A stretch of 64,000 nt of DNA from Candidatus Vagococcus giribetii (GCF_017316185.1 NZ_JAFLVX010000015.1:1-64000), one strand, 5' to 3'. Numbered from the stretch's first letter, positions 31,740 to 41,338 are shown. Numbers and translations are program-made. Notes: generated by a model not told the origin, from the sequence alone.

Positions 31740-32387
31740 GTGATTATCAAAGAATTTTGCGCTGAAAACTTTACTAACATTCCTAACGCTATTGCCTCAG
31801 GGGCAAATCGTATTGAATTATGCGATAACTTAGCTGTTGGTGGCACGACTGTTAGCAAAGGGGTTATGACTGAGACTATTGCTTATTGTAGCGAAAAAAA
31901 TATTCCTGTCTTTCCAATTATTCGTCCTCGTGGAGGCAACTTTATCTACACAGATACTGAAATTAAAATTATGGAAGCAGATATTTATGAAGCCAAACAG
32001 CTAGGAGCAGACGGCGTGGTCATTGGTTGTTTAAACGAAAATAACTGGATCGATGAAGAGGCTATGGAAATCTTATTAGATGCAGCTTCTGGTATGCAAG
32101 TGACTTTCCACATGGCTTTTGATGTGATGAGTCGTGACAACCAATTTCAAGCTATTGATTGGTTAGCAGAACGTTCTGTTGACCGTATTTTAACTCATGG
32201 TGGCATGAGCGGCACACCTATTGAACAAAACCTAGAGTACATTAATGATTTAATGTCTTACGCCAACAACCGCATCACCTTACTTCCTGGTGGTAATGTT
32301 TCTTATAAAAACATTGACGCTGTTACTTCTTTCTTACAAGTAAAAGAAGTCCACGGCACTAAGATTGTTGACTTTCCATTTAAATAA
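31740..32387 (+). CDS. cutC: CutC family protein
   Basis: A 215-residue TIM-barrel protein of the CutC family, long named copper homeostasis protein; in Enterococcus faecalis a copper-binding role was described, but the exact function is unsettled. Motifs: EFCAENFTNIPNAIASGANRIELCDNLAVGG, RPRGGNFIYTDTEIKIMEADI and TFHMAFDVM plus RILTHGGMSGTPIEQN, all characteristic. The start is GTG at 31740, eight bases after GGAGG, giving the normal N-terminus. A nearer ATG is out of frame. A strong terminator follows. Confidence 0.9.
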   Translation: MIIKEFCAENFTNIPNAIASGANRIELCDNLAVGGTTVSKGVMTETIAYCSEKNIPVFPIIRPRGGNFIYTDTEIKIMEADIYEAKQLGADGVVIGCLNENNWIDEEAMEILLDAASGMQVTFHMAFDVMSRDNQFQAIDWLAERSVDRILTHGGMSGTPIEQNLEYINDLMSYANNRITLLPGGNVSYKNIDAVTSFLQVKEVHGTKIVDFPFK

Positions 32388-32409
32388 ACAGCTCACTAAT
32401 AGATAAAAT

Positions 32410-32445
32410 AAACACCTATGAATCAGTGTTGATTCATAGGTGTTT
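32410..32445. terminator. Terminator after cutC
   Basis: A 16-bp inverted repeat AAACACCTATGAATCA (32410-32425) and its complement (32430-32445) with a four-base loop. It ends both cutC and the convergent acetyltransferase gene, whose stop lies within its right edge. Confidence 0.9.
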
Positions 32446-33191
32446 TATTGTTTTGAAGGCTTTATCTTTCCTAGCATTAACTCTGAAAAAGCTAGTTTAT
32501 AATCAGCATTTATAGCAACATTCATTGATTTTGTATGAGAAAATGATGTGCCATAAACAGGGACAATATCAGGGAATTCTTGTTGAATTTTCCTCGTCAA
32601 TAAACTTAACATCTGAGTCGCTAAGCCTCTTCCCTCTAAAGTATTGTCTAAAATTTCAATCCCAATCTCCCAAACATACTGCCCCGTGTTATTAACACCA
32701 CATACAGCTTTTAACTCGCCTTGTTCATAATAACCCAAACCTAGCATGTCCTCGTCTGTCTTGGAATAACAAAAAGCTTCTTTGATTCGAGTGTCATACT
32801 TAAACGATGGTATCTCTTCTTTTGAAATAAAAACAAATCGCTCATCTGTTATGACTGGTTCGGATAGCTTCTTTTTAGGGATAAAGAAAGGCGCCATACG
32901 AGTGATTTCCACATCATACTTTTGAAGTATTTCTTCAATATCTTTTAAATTAGGCACTTCAAATAACCAAGCACTCTGTCTTGATCCGTACTTACTCTTT
33001 AATTCTGCTGTTAGTTGTTCATTGGTTGTTCGCACATAGATTCGGTTGTTATAAGAAACAATACTCCCCTCTTCTCGTGCCCAATACCTAAAGCGATTAT
33101 CACTTTGATTGGTCGTAAAAACATTCTCTTGTAACTCAGTATTTGTTGCACTAAAATCAATTTCAAATTGCTTTTCTAAAAGTGATTTCAT
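32445..33191 (-). CDS. GNAT-like acetyltransferase
   Basis: A 248-residue protein with a divergent N-terminal half (about 1-130, no recognised domain) and a C-terminal GNAT core: LGLGYYEQGELKAVCGVN near 150, then WEIGIEILDNTLEGRGLATQMLSLLTRKI near 169-197, which holds the acetyl-CoA-binding loop GRGLATQ. ATG follows GAGG with a seven-base spacing. It starts nine bases after the corA stop, probably in the same transcript. The substrate is unknown; the large N-terminal extension is unusual for small GNATs and may be a second degenerate GNAT domain. Confidence 0.75.
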   Translation of the reverse strand: MKSLLEKQFEIDFSATNTELQENVFTTNQSDNRFRYWAREEGSIVSYNNRIYVRTTNEQLTAELKSKYGSRQSAWLFEVPNLKDIEEILQKYDVEITRMAPFFIPKKKLSEPVITDERFVFISKEEIPSFKYDTRIKEAFCYSKTDEDMLGLGYYEQGELKAVCGVNNTGQYVWEIGIEILDNTLEGRGLATQMLSLLTRKIQQEFPDIVPVYGTSFSHTKSMNVAINADYKLAFSELMLGKIKPSKQ

Positions 33192-33200
33192 CTAGATACC

Positions 33201-34106
33201 TCACATTTTCTTGTCTTTTTTTAGAGAGAAAATCAGCCACATAATTAATAAAATAGATAAAATAATCAAGTAGAACCAACCATATTCTGAATCTATTTTT
33301 GGTAAATTAATATTCATCCCATAAAACCCTGTAATTAAGGTTGGAATCGCAATAGCTAAGGACCAAACTGTTAAAAATTTCATCGTATCATTTAGATTAT
33401 TATTCATAATACTATCAAAAATACTCGAAATTTTATTCACAATTTTAGCTTCCAAATCTGCCATGTGTGTAATCTGCTCAGCTTCGATTAGTACGTCTTC
33501 TAAGCGCTCATTATCTTGCGGTGATAAACTTTGACCCAATTTAGATTTTAGCAATAGATTAAGGACGTCCACATTACTCTCTGTGGCACTTTCAAAAAAG
33601 GTTAAAGTCTGTTGTAAATAAGATAATTTCACTAAATCTCGATTAGTTAGTTTTTTAGTTAACAAATCATCTAATACGTGACGTTCTTTGGTGAGCTCTC
33701 TCAACACAGGAATGTAGCTATCAACTAAATAGTATAACCCTTCTAGCATAAAAGAAGTTGGTGTGTACTCATTGTCCGTACTCATATTTTGAGTCAAGTC
33801 AGCAACCCCTGCAATAGCGTCTCCCTCATTGAAAGTAAACAACGTGTCATGCTTGATTAAAAAACTAACTGGGCGTGAAATATAGCGACTTTGTCCGTCT
33901 ACTTTAGCCGGAATATGCATAATAATTAGCTCTAATCCTTCAACAGGATCGTGGATATAATTACTTTGTTCATAAATATCGGTGACATAATCCAAAATCT
34001 CTAACGGGACGTCATAATCACCTAGTAAGACGTTTTTCTCGTGTTCTGTTAGTTGTTTGGTTTCAACCCATTTCATGTGTTTATTGACTTTATGTTCTAG
34101 TAACAT
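33201..34106 (-). CDS. corA: CorA family divalent metal transporter
   Basis: A 301-residue channel-type transporter for magnesium (also cobalt or nickel). A long cytoplasmic N-terminal domain with predicted helices is followed by two C-terminal membrane helices. The signature GFYGMNINLP near residue 257 sits at the end of the first helix, as in all CorA proteins, and the protein ends KKDKKM. The ATG at 34106 has GGGGAG upstream; a longer open frame would add 16 residues. Next to mgtE, separated by a terminator, so two unrelated magnesium transporters are neighbours. Confidence 0.9.
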   Translation of the reverse strand: MLLEHKVNKHMKWVETKQLTEHEKNVLLGDYDVPLEILDYVTDIYEQSNYIHDPVEGLELIIMHIPAKVDGQSRYISRPVSFLIKHDTLFTFNEGDAIAGVADLTQNMSTDNEYTPTSFMLEGLYYLVDSYIPVLRELTKERHVLDDLLTKKLTNRDLVKLSYLQQTLTFFESATESNVDVLNLLLKSKLGQSLSPQDNERLEDVLIEAEQITHMADLEAKIVNKISSIFDSIMNNNLNDTMKFLTVWSLAIAIPTLITGFYGMNINLPKIDSEYGWFYLIILSILLIMWLIFSLKKDKKM

Positions 34107-34171
34107 GTGCTCATCTCCCCTTACTGACAATCTAATCTCTTCTAATTTAATCATAACATAAAGAAAAAGCC

Positions 34172-34202
34172 ACTGGGAAAGAACAATTGGTTCTTTTCCA
34201 GT
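34172..34202 (-). terminator. mgtE operon terminator
   Basis: ACTGGGAAAGAAC (34172-34184) pairs with GTTCTTTTCCAGT (34190-34202), one mismatch or wobble, and T-rich sequence follows on the minus strand. It ends the relQ-nadK-pseudouridine synthase-mgtE unit before corA. Confidence 0.82.
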
Positions 34203-34217
34203 AACTTTTCTTAAGTA

Positions 34218-35585
34218 TCACATTTCAATTAAAAATCCCATAAAGAGTCTAGCAATATTAAAGTAAATTAACACACTGGTTAAATCACTTAAAGTTGTAA
34301 TAAAGGGCCCACTTGCTACAGCTGGGTCAAAGCCGATTTTTTCCATTAAAATAGGAATAAAGCTACCTGCTAAGTTAGCCACCGTAATAGCGCAAAGCAT
34401 AGCAATCCCAATCACAAAGCCTAGAACAAAGTTATGCTTCCAAAAACCAACCACAACAAAAATCACGACACCTGTCACTAAACCAGTGATTAAACCCGTT
34501 AGGACTTCATTAATCACTAACTTAAAGAAATTATTGTCTTTATCATCTGAGATGGCTAGTTTTCTAACGGCTACGGCTAAGGATTGAGTCCCCGCATTTC
34601 CCGCTGTCCCTGTAATCAGAGAAATAAAAACAGCTAAAATACTCGCTTCATTAATCAACAACTCATAATGACTGATTAAAGTCGCTGTCGACATACCTAA
34701 GAACAGTAACGTAATTAACCACGGCAAACGTTTAATGGAAGCCTTCAAAGGTGTTTCTGCTGTAGCTTCTACGTCAACCCCGGCTAAACCAGAATAGTCA
34801 CTAGTTGCCTCATCATCAATAACGTCAATAATATCATCTACTGTAATAATTCCTAGCAGTTCTTTTCTTGAGTTCACTACTGGAATCGCTAAAAAGTCAT
34901 AATCTCGAATGGTTTTAGCAACATCTTCTTGGTCTTCTGTTACATCAACAGAAATCACACGCTCTTCCATCATATCTGAAATCAACGTGTCATCATCATT
35001 AATGATTAACTCTCTTAAAGATAATACCCCTGCCAAATGATTGTCTTTATCTACCACGTACACATAATAAATCACTTCGGCTTCGCTTGCTTTTTTTCTA
35101 AGTAAAGTCAAAGCAGAGCGAATAGTTTGGTTAGCGACAATGGAGATATATTCCGTCGTCATAATCGCTCCAGCAGTCTTATCTTCATAACCTAATAAGA
35201 CTTTAATGCGGTTTACATGCTCTGAAGGCATTAAGCTTAAGTATTTCAATGCATCTTCTTTATCTAATTGATGTAAAATATCGGCAGCATTATCTGCGTA
35301 CATTTCACTTAACATATCTGCCACATATCGAGGTGCCATCTCAGTCAAATAATCTTTCATATCCTCATGGTCTTCCTCAATCACGTCAAACATATCTGCC
35401 GTTTCTTTTGGCGATAAGTATGTGTATAAACGAAGTCGCTCACTTTGATCCAAAGAAAAATAAAATTGTCCTTGTTCATAGAGATGCCACTCTAAAAAAG
35501 TTTCTCTAAATTCGTTGATTCGATCTGCATGAAGCAATTGTCTTAATGACTCAAATTGCATCTCCATATCTAAGTTTTCGTTCAT
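34218..35585 (-). CDS. mgtE: Magnesium transporter MgtE
   Basis: A 455-residue gated Mg2+ channel. Order: an MgtE N-domain (about 20-130, with LSPKETADMFDVIEEDHEDM and LDKEDALKYLSLMPSEHVNRI), a CBS pair (about 140-265: MTTEYISIVANQTIRSALTLLRK then SVDVTEDQEDVAKTIRDYDFLAIPVV), a plug helix, and five membrane helices from about 290, with TGTAGNAGTQSLAVAVRKLA near 335-355 holding the pore. Cytosolic domains bind Mg2+ and close the channel. It is the last gene of its operon, 17 bases after the pseudouridine synthase. Start: ATG, with GGGGG upstream. Confidence 0.95.
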   Translation of the reverse strand: MNENLDMEMQFESLRQLLHADRINEFRETFLEWHLYEQGQFYFSLDQSERLRLYTYLSPKETADMFDVIEEDHEDMKDYLTEMAPRYVADMLSEMYADNAADILHQLDKEDALKYLSLMPSEHVNRIKVLLGYEDKTAGAIMTTEYISIVANQTIRSALTLLRKKASEAEVIYYVYVVDKDNHLAGVLSLRELIINDDDTLISDMMEERVISVDVTEDQEDVAKTIRDYDFLAIPVVNSRKELLGIITVDDIIDVIDDEATSDYSGLAGVDVEATAETPLKASIKRLPWLITLLFLGMSTATLISHYELLINEASILAVFISLITGTAGNAGTQSLAVAVRKLAISDDKDNNFFKLVINEVLTGLITGLVTGVVIFVVVGFWKHNFVLGFVIGIAMLCAITVANLAGSFIPILMEKIGFDPAVASGPFITTLSDLTSVLIYFNIARLFMGFLIEM

Positions 35586-35602
35586 TAAGTGGCTCCCCCT
35601 TT

Positions 35603-36490
35603 TTAGTGTCCCATAACTGCCTTCATGTCTTCTGGCAATTCAGCTTCTAAGACAATAAGCTCTTGGGTAAAGGGGTGTTTAAATTCTAATCTGGCACAAT
35701 GTAGCGCTTGTCTATCTATCCCTAATCCCATATCTCCATCGTATAGGCTATCTCCAAGTAAGGGACAACCCACACCTGAAAAGTGTACTCTTATCTGATG
35801 GGTCCGCCCTGTCTTTAATTGAATACCGACTTGTGCTACGGTATCAGTTACTTCTTCTAACCAATAGTCTGTGATAGCTTCCTGACCGTCTTCTCTTACT
35901 TGTCTTTTAATTAATGACGTTTCATCTCGTCCAATACGTAGAGTTATCTGCCCCTTTTCAGATAACTCATCAATCTGGCCACTCACTAATGCTGTGTAAT
36001 ATTTTTTTAATTCTTTACTTTGCAATTGTTTATCTAACATGGCATGAGCAAATCCATGCTTAGCAAATAACATCAACCCTGTTGTATCTCTGTCTAATCT
36101 AGTGACGACATGAACCACTCGATTAACATAGTTTTGCGAATTGTAATAATGTTTGACTCGGTGAGCCATCGTCCCTACTGGGTGATACTGAGCAGGAATC
36201 GAAGCGACTTGTTTGGGTTTATTCACCACTAAAAAATGGTCATCTTCAAATACAATATCAATGGGTGCCTCATAAGGAATTAATGTTTCATGCTCACCCT
36301 CATCAGGTATCACAATTTTCACTTCATCCCCAGGGACAACCATGTACAGTGCATTTTGAATCTGATCATTCACTGACATTTCTCCGCCATGAAATTTAAT
36401 TTTTGCTAATAATTTTTTTGAAACACCTTTGCTTTTTAAAAACGTTTTTAACTTAACGGACTCTTCCGTCACTTGCCAAACAAATTCCAT
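35603..36490 (-). CDS. RluA family pseudouridine synthase
   Basis: A 295-residue enzyme. An N-terminal S4-like RNA-binding part (about 10-60, LKTFLKSKGVSKKLLAKIKFHGG) precedes the catalytic domain with VVTRLDRDTTGLMLFAKHG near 127-145, where Asp in RLDRDT is the nucleophile, and GRTHQIRVHFSGVGCPLLGD near 228-247. It corresponds to YjbO/RluD-type enzymes next to nadK and relQ in Bacillus and lactic acid bacteria. RNA target (23S rRNA or tRNA) is not clear from sequence. It lies 16 bases after nadK. Confidence 0.9.
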   Translation of the reverse strand: MEFVWQVTEESVKLKTFLKSKGVSKKLLAKIKFHGGEMSVNDQIQNALYMVVPGDEVKIVIPDEGEHETLIPYEAPIDIVFEDDHFLVVNKPKQVASIPAQYHPVGTMAHRVKHYYNSQNYVNRVVHVVTRLDRDTTGLMLFAKHGFAHAMLDKQLQSKELKKYYTALVSGQIDELSEKGQITLRIGRDETSLIKRQVREDGQEAITDYWLEEVTDTVAQVGIQLKTGRTHQIRVHFSGVGCPLLGDSLYDGDMGLGIDRQALHCARLEFKHPFTQELIVLEAELPEDMKAVMGH

Positions 36491-36506
36491 GCCTTGCTAA
36501 TTCCCC

Positions 36507-37301
36507 TTATTCCCCAATAAACGCATCATTGACTCGGCGCCAAAAATGCGTGTGTCGATATGATGCAAAGTGAATCCGTTGTTCGGATAATTTCACTGTC
36601 ACTGTGTCTAGATTATCTTCTGTCATCACCAAATGATCAATATGAAGCTGGTAACTCTCATCTTCTGCTAAATTAAGCGTAATCCACTCGTCTTTAGCAA
36701 TAATCAGTGGTGAACCTAATGAACGATACACTCGGTTATTAATCGAAGCTACTTCGTTTAGTTGAATCGCATTCACTCGTGGATGAATTACAGCACCACC
36801 TAAACTTTTGCTGTACGCTGTTGATCCCGTTGGTGTTGAGACAGATAAACCATCTCCTCTAAATTTTTCAAACAGCTCTTCCTTAATAAAAACTTCTGAT
36901 ACCATAGTGCGATTTAAATTTTTAACAGTTGCTTCATTCAAGGCTAAAAACTGCTTATCTTGACGCGTGTCATTATACGTTAAGGTCACGTCAAGTAAGG
37001 GATAAGACACGCTTTTTGACGTATCTTCACATAAACTACTGACAAGTAAATCTAACTCATAATCTCGCCAGTCCGTATAAAAACCTAAATGACCGGTATG
37101 TACACCAATGAATCTAATCCGGTCTAACTCATGAGAATAAGCATGAAACGCACCTAAGAGCGTTCCATCTCCACCTACAGTAATCACCACATCTGGTTTC
37201 ACCTTATCGATTTCAAAGTTAGCAACACGCAATTTGTCTTGTAACTCTTTAGCTACTTGTTGTGATTTAGGTTCCTGATTGGCAACAACTGCTATTTTCA
37301 T
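36507..37301 (-). CDS. nadK: NAD kinase
   Basis: Phosphorylates NAD to NADP with ATP or polyphosphate. The 264-residue product has GGDGTLLGAFHAY at 43-55, the NE motif FLALNEATVKNLN near 119-131, and DGLSVSTPTGSTAYSKSLGGA near 148-168. It is of the normal length for Gram-positive NadK. Its ATG overlaps the relQ stop by four bases (ATGA type), so translation is probably coupled. Together with relQ, the synthase and mgtE this is a stable operon across Lactobacillales. Confidence 0.96.
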   Translation of the reverse strand: MKIAVVANQEPKSQQVAKELQDKLRVANFEIDKVKPDVVITVGGDGTLLGAFHAYSHELDRIRFIGVHTGHLGFYTDWRDYELDLLVSSLCEDTSKSVSYPLLDVTLTYNDTRQDKQFLALNEATVKNLNRTMVSEVFIKEELFEKFRGDGLSVSTPTGSTAYSKSLGGAVIHPRVNAIQLNEVASINNRVYRSLGSPLIIAKDEWITLNLAEDESYQLHIDHLVMTEDNLDTVTVKLSEQRIHFASYRHTHFWRRVNDAFIGE

Positions 37302-37969
37302 AATGGCGGATCTCCTTCTTCTGATTTATTGGATCTTAATGAATTCTTTGGTCGGCGATAAGAAAACATATGTTGAGCTTCTTGAATCTCATCTCTAATT
37401 TTAGACATCTCTTCATCTAGTAAAAAGGCAGCTTCTGCTGTTTTTTCGAGACGTGTATTAATTTCTTCAGGAAATTCACCTTGATATTTATAATTTAAAG
37501 AGTGTTCGATAGTCGCCCAAAAATTCATTGCTAAAGTTCTAATTTGGATTTCTACTAATATATTTTTTTCTCCTGAAATAAGTTGAACAGGATACTGGAT
37601 AACCACATGGTAAGAACGATAACCACTGGCTTTTTTATTTTCAATGTAATCTCTCTCGTGAATGACTTTAAAGTCTTTTCTGCGTCTTAATAAATCCACC
37701 ACTTCGTAGATATCCTCTACAAATTGGCACATAATTCTAATGCCTGCAATATCTTGTAAATCAGTATCAATTCTTTCAGGCTCAATGCTTCTAAGTTTTG
37801 CTTTTAGCATAATACTATCTTCAGTCTTCACACGACCTGTAACAAATTCAATCGGTGTATGAAGATTGTTTTCTTTATATTGTTGCCTAATACTTTTCAG
37901 TTTCACCTTAAGCTCTGAAACAGCTTGTTCATACGGGGCTAAAAATAATTTCCATTCATTTTCTATCAT
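37298..37969 (-). CDS. relQ: Small alarmone synthetase RelQ
   Basis: A 223-residue (p)ppGpp synthetase, of the short type without hydrolase or regulatory domains. Visible are KLKSIRQQYKENNLHTPIEFVTGRVKTEDSIMLK (substrate loop), DIAGIRIMCQFVEDIYEV near 80, and VEIQIRTLAMNFWATIEHSLNYKYQGE near 160-186, the synthetase core. The basic end is typical of RelQ. The ATG at 37969 is preferred because relatives start at the equivalent IENEWKLFLAPYEQ; an ATG 30 bases earlier has no ribosome site, though the site here is weak too. Confidence 0.92.
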   Translation of the reverse strand: MIENEWKLFLAPYEQAVSELKVKLKSIRQQYKENNLHTPIEFVTGRVKTEDSIMLKAKLRSIEPERIDTDLQDIAGIRIMCQFVEDIYEVVDLLRRRKDFKVIHERDYIENKKASGYRSYHVVIQYPVQLISGEKNILVEIQIRTLAMNFWATIEHSLNYKYQGEFPEEINTRLEKTAEAAFLLDEEMSKIRDEIQEAQHMFSYRRPKNSLRSNKSEEGDPPL

Positions 37970-38136
37970 TTTCTTTTCCACACCCTTATTCTTAAACATA
38001 CATCGCTTATTTTATCACAAAAGCCACTAAAAAGTTAGTCAGTACTTTTACATGTCTCTCCTACTAATTAAAGAATGGTTCAAAATTGAGTTTGCCTCAA
38101 AATAAGAGTAAACTTGGGCTAAGAGGTGATTTCTCC

Positions 38137-38733
38137 ATGTCAAAAGAAATGGAAATAGAATTCAAAAGTTTGTTAACAGAGGAAGAATACCTTCAACTCC
38201 TTCAGTTTTACAAACTTCCACAAGACGAATTAAAAATGCAAACAAATATTTATTTTGATACACCTAATGGGTTATTGAGACAACTAAAACAAGGACTACG
38301 AATTCGCTTATTACCTAACACTATCGAATTCACCTTAAAAGTCCCTCAACATAATAACTATACCTATTTAGAAATAACTGACAACTTAGTCACTTTTGAT
38401 CACACACAACCCCTTCTTGAGCAACTAAATCAATCAACAAGCGAGGTTCTAAATTACCTCGTAAAAGAAAACATTCCTATTGAATCATTAAAGGAAACAG
38501 GACGTTTAAGTACGATTCGAGGCGAATCTCATCTCAATCCAGATACCCTACTTGTACTTGATAAAAGCTCTTATTACGGTGTGGTAGATTTTGAAATTGA
38601 AATGGAAGTAACTAACGGCGAGGAAGGTCGCCAATTCTTCCATGACTTTTTAAATCAACATCAATTAGATTATCGACCAGCACCAAAAAAGATTGCGCGC
38701 ATGTTTGAAAGAAAAAATAGCTTAACATCGTAA
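38137..38733 (+). CDS. CYTH domain protein
   Basis: A 198-residue protein of the CYTH superfamily, which hydrolyses inorganic triphosphate or thiamine triphosphate. The signature ExExK is present as EMEIEFKSLL at the N-terminus, followed by NIYFDTPNGLL, LRIRLLPNTIEFTLKVPQ and further charged strands lining a tunnel. YjbK of Bacillus subtilis is the syntenic relative. ATG at 38137 has AGAGG ten bases upstream; an earlier start would add 17 residues. It lies divergent from relQ. Confidence 0.85.
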   Translation: MSKEMEIEFKSLLTEEEYLQLLQFYKLPQDELKMQTNIYFDTPNGLLRQLKQGLRIRLLPNTIEFTLKVPQHNNYTYLEITDNLVTFDHTQPLLEQLNQSTSEVLNYLVKENIPIESLKETGRLSTIRGESHLNPDTLLVLDKSSYYGVVDFEIEMEVTNGEEGRQFFHDFLNQHQLDYRPAPKKIARMFERKNSLTS

Positions 38734-38827
38734 TATCTTCACAAGCTTATTCCTTTTCCTTTCTTTATTTTTTTGGTAGATTATATGTGATTGAAAAGGA
38801 AGACATTAGTGGTTAGGAGGCATTGAG

Positions 38828-39439
38828 ATGATTGAGATATACCTTTTTATAAATCCTTTAGATGAATCCAGTTTAAAAGTAGAAGAAAAGTTTTTACGGA
38901 TCATCCATAAAGAAACCGAAAAGGTTCATTTTAGATTAATTCCACTGGTAAATCCTCGCGTAATTCAACAGTATATAAAAAGTCATGACCTACCCTTAGG
39001 AGACTTAGACAATAGAAATAAATTATGTAACTCAATTTATTCTGCTTGTTTGGACTACAAAGCCTTACAACTTCAAGGAAAAAAATTAAGTCGACAATTT
39101 CTATTTGAATTACAAAAAAAAGTTGGACGTCACAAGGAAAACTATTCAACTCAATTAGTTCATCAGATTTTAACGCAGATAAATGCAGATCTCACGTTGT
39201 TTAAGCATGACCGAGAGTCTAATTTAATTGTTGATTTCTTTAAACTAGATCAGCAAGTAGCCAACGAGATGGGTATCGAATCATTTTCTGATGCAGTTAT
39301 TTTCAACTATAACTGTGACCGAGATTTCGGGGTGTTAGTTGAAGCAGATACACCTGATGCCATTATTGAAGAATTATTCAAAACCCACTGTGACACCAGT
39401 CAATTTTCTACAGATGACGATCGTTTACACTTATATTAA
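38828..39439 (+). CDS. spxH: DsbA-like adaptor SpxH (YjbH family)
   Basis: A 203-residue thioredoxin-fold protein. In Bacillus, SpxH delivers the regulator Spx to ClpXP for degradation. The N-terminus EIYLFINPLDESSLKVEEKF keeps the DsbA-like strand and helix, but the usual CxxC is replaced (no Cys in that stretch), as in Lactobacillales relatives, so the protein should have no redox activity at that site. Family assignment rests on the fold, length and synteny between pepF and the CYTH and relQ genes; a general DsbA-family label is the fallback. ATG follows AGGAGG. Confidence 0.75.
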   Translation: MIEIYLFINPLDESSLKVEEKFLRIIHKETEKVHFRLIPLVNPRVIQQYIKSHDLPLGDLDNRNKLCNSIYSACLDYKALQLQGKKLSRQFLFELQKKVGRHKENYSTQLVHQILTQINADLTLFKHDRESNLIVDFFKLDQQVANEMGIESFSDAVIFNYNCDRDFGVLVEADTPDAIIEELFKTHCDTSQFSTDDDRLHLY

Positions 39440-39454
39440 CTTTAAAAACGAAAC

Positions 39455-39496
39455 AAACAGCGAGACTAACTCAATTTTGAGTCAGCCTCGCTGTTT
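39455..39496. terminator. Bidirectional terminator between spxH and pepF
   Basis: AAACAGCGAG (39455-39464) pairs with CTCGCTGTTT (39487-39496); the stem continues as ACTCAA/TTGAGT. Placed between convergent genes with A and T flanks. Confidence 0.88.
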
Positions 39497-39501
39497 TAGT
39501 T

Positions 39502-41313
39502 TTAAAATGTTTCTACTAACGCTTCTAATTCATTTAATCTTGCTTCAAAGACTTTCATCGCATCTTCAATATAAGCTGCTTGTGTCATATCAACACCAGC
39601 TTTTTTCATCACTTCGATTGGGTAATCACTACTTCCAGCTTTTAAGAAACCTAAGTAATTCTCTAAAGCATTTTCCTCACCCTTAAGAATTTTATCTGCT
39701 AATGCGGCGGCTGCAGAGAATCCTGTTGAATATTGGAATACATAGTAATTGTAATAGAAATGAGGGATACGACTCCACTCATAAGCAATTTCTGGGTCTT
39801 TCTCAACAGAAGGACCGTAATATTTAGCATTTAAGTCAGCATAATAGTCGCTTAAGAATTCACTTGTTAAAGGAGTTCCTTTTGCGTCTTCTGTGTGAAT
39901 AAAGTGCTCAAACTCAGCAAATTGAGTTTGTCTAAAGATTGTCCCTTTAAATCCATCTAAGTAATGATTTAATACAAAGGCTCTTACTTTAGGGTCTGTT
40001 TCTGTTTTTAATAAGTACTCAGTTAATAAGTTTTCATTAGTTGTTGAAGCGATTTCTGCTAAGAAAATTGAGTAATCACCGTACACGTAAGGTTGTGTTT
40101 TACGTGTGTAATAACTATGAACACTATGTCCCATCTCATGAACTAATGTGTATAAATGATTTAAACTATCATGCCAGTTTAAAAGAATGTAAGGTTTTGT
40201 GTCGTAACTTCCTGAAGAATAGGCCCCGCTGCGTTTTCCTTTGTTTTCTACTACATCAATCCAACGATCGGCATAAGCTTCTTTGACAATGTCGATATAC
40301 TCTTCACCAAGTGGTGCTAACCCTTTAAGAGAAATCTCTTTTGCTTCTTCATAAGAATGCTTAATTGGCGCGTCCCCTAAAACTGGTGTGTACATATCAT
40401 ACATATGTAACGTATCGACATTTAATAATTTTTTACGTAAGGCAACGTAACGATGTAGTAATGGTAAGTTTTTATCAACCACATCAAGTAAAGTATCATA
40501 AACAGATTCTGGAATATGGTTAGCACTTAAAGCTGCTTCACGAGCTGAAGAGAAGTTTCTTACTTTAGCGTTAAAGTTATGTTTCTTCACATTAGCTGTT
40601 AACGTGCTAGCAAAAGTATTTCTAAATTGTTCGTACACACTGTACATACCTTTAAAAGCTGCTTCTCTAACTTCACGATTAGTGCTTTCCATTAATTGGC
40701 CGTATAAACCATGTGATAATTCCACATCGTTTCCTGCTTCGTCTTTCACAATTGGGAATTTTAAGTCAGCATTGTTTAAAACGGAGAAAGTATCACTTGA
40801 TGCTGATAACACTTCACTAGCGTTTGCTAATAATTCTTCTTCTTTTGCTGATAACACGTGAGCTCTTTCATCTGTCATTTGTTTAACAAAATAACGATAG
40901 ACTTCTAACTCTTTATTTTCTGCAAAATAACCATCAATTTCTTCATCTGATAACGTTAATACTTCTGGTTGGAACCAAGCTAGTGCTGCTCCTGATTGAG
41001 CTGCCAAACTACTTGCTCTAGCATATAATCCTTGGTAAGTCGTGTTACTTGTATCTTGATCATTTTTCAAGTGAGAGTACACATAAATTTTTTCCACTTC
41101 ACGGTACACACTAAGTAAATACTCAATGGCTTTTAAAAAGCTATCTGCCCCATTTTTTAAAGTTCCTTGGTAAGTTGGAGCTTCTTCTAATTGTTTGCTT
41201 AAGGCATCATACGCCGCATCAAATGCCGCATCATCTTTAAAAATAGGCGTTAAATCCCATGTTTCTTCAACTGATAAATCTGAACGATTTGGTAATTGTT
41301 TTGCTTCACTCAT
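39502..41313 (-). CDS. pepF: Oligoendopeptidase F
   Basis: A 603-residue cytosolic zinc metallopeptidase of family M3 that cuts medium-length peptides. The zinc motif is HEMGHSVHSYYT near residue 392, and the third ligand Glu lies in YSIFLAEIASTTNE about 25 residues later; RSGAYSSGSYDTKPYILLNWHDSL just before is the substrate region. Length is normal. It follows coiA by 25 bases, in the same order as in Bacillus and lactococci. ATG start with a GAGAGG site. Confidence 0.95.
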   Translation of the reverse strand: MSEAKQLPNRSDLSVEETWDLTPIFKDDAAFDAAYDALSKQLEEAPTYQGTLKNGADSFLKAIEYLLSVYREVEKIYVYSHLKNDQDTSNTTYQGLYARASSLAAQSGAALAWFQPEVLTLSDEEIDGYFAENKELEVYRYFVKQMTDERAHVLSAKEEELLANASEVLSASSDTFSVLNNADLKFPIVKDEAGNDVELSHGLYGQLMESTNREVREAAFKGMYSVYEQFRNTFASTLTANVKKHNFNAKVRNFSSAREAALSANHIPESVYDTLLDVVDKNLPLLHRYVALRKKLLNVDTLHMYDMYTPVLGDAPIKHSYEEAKEISLKGLAPLGEEYIDIVKEAYADRWIDVVENKGKRSGAYSSGSYDTKPYILLNWHDSLNHLYTLVHEMGHSVHSYYTRKTQPYVYGDYSIFLAEIASTTNENLLTEYLLKTETDPKVRAFVLNHYLDGFKGTIFRQTQFAEFEHFIHTEDAKGTPLTSEFLSDYYADLNAKYYGPSVEKDPEIAYEWSRIPHFYYNYYVFQYSTGFSAAAALADKILKGEENALENYLGFLKAGSSDYPIEVMKKAGVDMTQAAYIEDAMKVFEARLNELEALVETF

Positions 41314-41338
41314 TATTTCATAACTCTCCTCTCATAAT

